A DNA stretch of 10,000 nucleotides from Cristatella mucedo (Eukaryota > Bryozoa > Phylactolaemata > Cristatellidae), in contig WPIO01000007.1 of NCBI GenBank assembly GCA_009760855.2, forward strand, positions 5,885,001-5,895,000, read 5' to 3'. The position numbers and the translations under genes were made by a program. Each line of letters starts with the position of its first letter. Positions within the stretch are counted from its first letter, which is position 1. Positions 9,675 to 10,000 of this stretch are shown piece by piece. The notes below the pieces were generated by a model that worked only from the letters and a program-made list of their open reading frames with translations, was not told where the DNA came from and did not search any database.

Positions 9675-9783
9675 CCAAAAAGAACGTAATCTCCATCCAT
9701 GCGCTCCACGTAAGTTTGCCTCAGGGCTCGAACCTACTATCTCGGTCGCTATAGGCGATAGCACCTTAAAAAGATACTAGCTT
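9675..9783 (-). mobile_element. tRNA-derived SINE, subfamily II copy, 3' truncated
   Basis: It reads from about 9783 down to 9675. The B box is GGTTCGAGCC (complement of 9725-9734). The A-box region is eroded but still ends in TTTAAGGTGC. The body contains GGAGATTACGTTCTTTTTGG, matching the copy at 1926-2048, but the GCGCTATACAAA tail is missing. It lies only 12 bp from the subfamily I element at 9796. It could be a separate insertion or part of a composite, dimer-like element. Confidence 0.7.
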
Positions 9784-9795
9784 ATCTACAGCCTC

Positions 9796-9936
9796 TTTTT
9801 GTATAGCGCAGAAGAGCCATAAACACTATCGTCGCCTCTTGCAGCGGCAATAAAGGATCGCCAACAGCAGGATTCGAACCCACGAGCTCGGGACCGAGGT
9901 CGTGTAGAGCAACCGCATTACCTCGTGTGCCATTAC
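9796..9936 (-). mobile_element. tRNA-derived SINE, subfamily I copy
   Basis: A SINE reading from about 9936 down to 9796. The head is tRNA-like. A consensus Pol III B box, GGTTCGAATCC, is the complement of 9870-9880. An anticodon-arm-like hairpin is the complement of 9898-9914 (GGTTG, loop CTCTACA, CGACC). The A-box region at the 5' edge is degraded. The body carries TTGCCGCT, and the tail ends in CTCTTCTGCGCTATACAAAA. It aligns along nearly its full length with the copy at 5849-5993, roughly four-fifths identical over the tRNA-related part by eye. I see no obvious target-site duplication. It is in sense orientation within the GAS2L upstream intron. Confidence 0.85.
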
Positions 9937-10000
9937 GGCTCACCTTACCCCGGAGCCGAACGAGGGCTGAGCTCGGAAAAGTCCGGAAGTGCGTCTCTTC

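Larger units (their letters stand above)
9183..10000 (-). other. Intron upstream of first GAR exon (partial)
   Basis: This is intron preceding the exon at 9182, ending in TTGCTTTGCAG. A candidate branch region with a TTGAC match lies about 30 nt upstream of the acceptor. It holds two SINE copies (9675-9783 and 9796-9936). Between 9183 and 9674 are open frames of 70-88 codons on both strands, none resembling a CH domain or GAS2L linker. The first donor-like sequence upstream is at 9948-9943, so an exon could end at 9949; this is unproven. Confidence 0.75.

Noticed and set aside
9870-9930. Functional tRNA genes at the SINE heads
   Set aside because: There is an anticodon arm and B box but no closing acceptor stem, and the sequences continue into shared bodies and tails, which marks SINEs.

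Overview
This looks like intronic nuclear DNA from an animal, most likely an invertebrate. Long compound microsatellites, tRNA-derived SINEs, canonical GT-AG splice signals and the absence of long open frames exclude a prokaryote. CpG is not depleted, which fits a lightly methylated invertebrate better than a vertebrate. I cannot name the phylum with confidence.

The only protein-coding content I can support is two short exons on the minus strand. They encode consecutive halves of the GAR (GAS2-related, Pfam Gas2) microtubule-binding domain of a GAS2-like protein (GAS2L1/GAS2L2 type, the group that includes Drosophila pigs). The first half is at 9182-9075 and the second at 3823-3733. They join in phase 0 across a 5,251-nt intron. 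Together they give 66 residues, which is essentially the whole domain. The actin-binding CH-domain exons should lie beyond position 10000, and the basic Ser/Pro-rich C-terminal region mostly or wholly beyond position 1.

Layout. 1-3732 is the start of the next intron, with a SINE at 1926-2048, an AT-rich stretch with TGCATG repeats near 560-730, and short palindromes near 3241-3376. 3733-3823 is GAR exon 2. 3824-9074 is the large intron; it holds a pyrimidine-rich tract ending in (CT)n at 4622-4763, a SINE at 5849-5993, a CpG-rich block (about 6380-7640) with a 27-bp tandem repeat, and (GA)n at 7745-7965. 9075-9182 is GAR exon 1. 9183-10000 is upstream intron with two more SINEs.

Four SINE copies in two subfamilies share a 3' tail. 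All lie in the same orientation as the host gene. In the nascent transcript the two dinucleotide tracts would be complementary, CU-rich first and AG-rich about 3 kb later, so the intron could fold into one large hairpin around the CpG-rich block.
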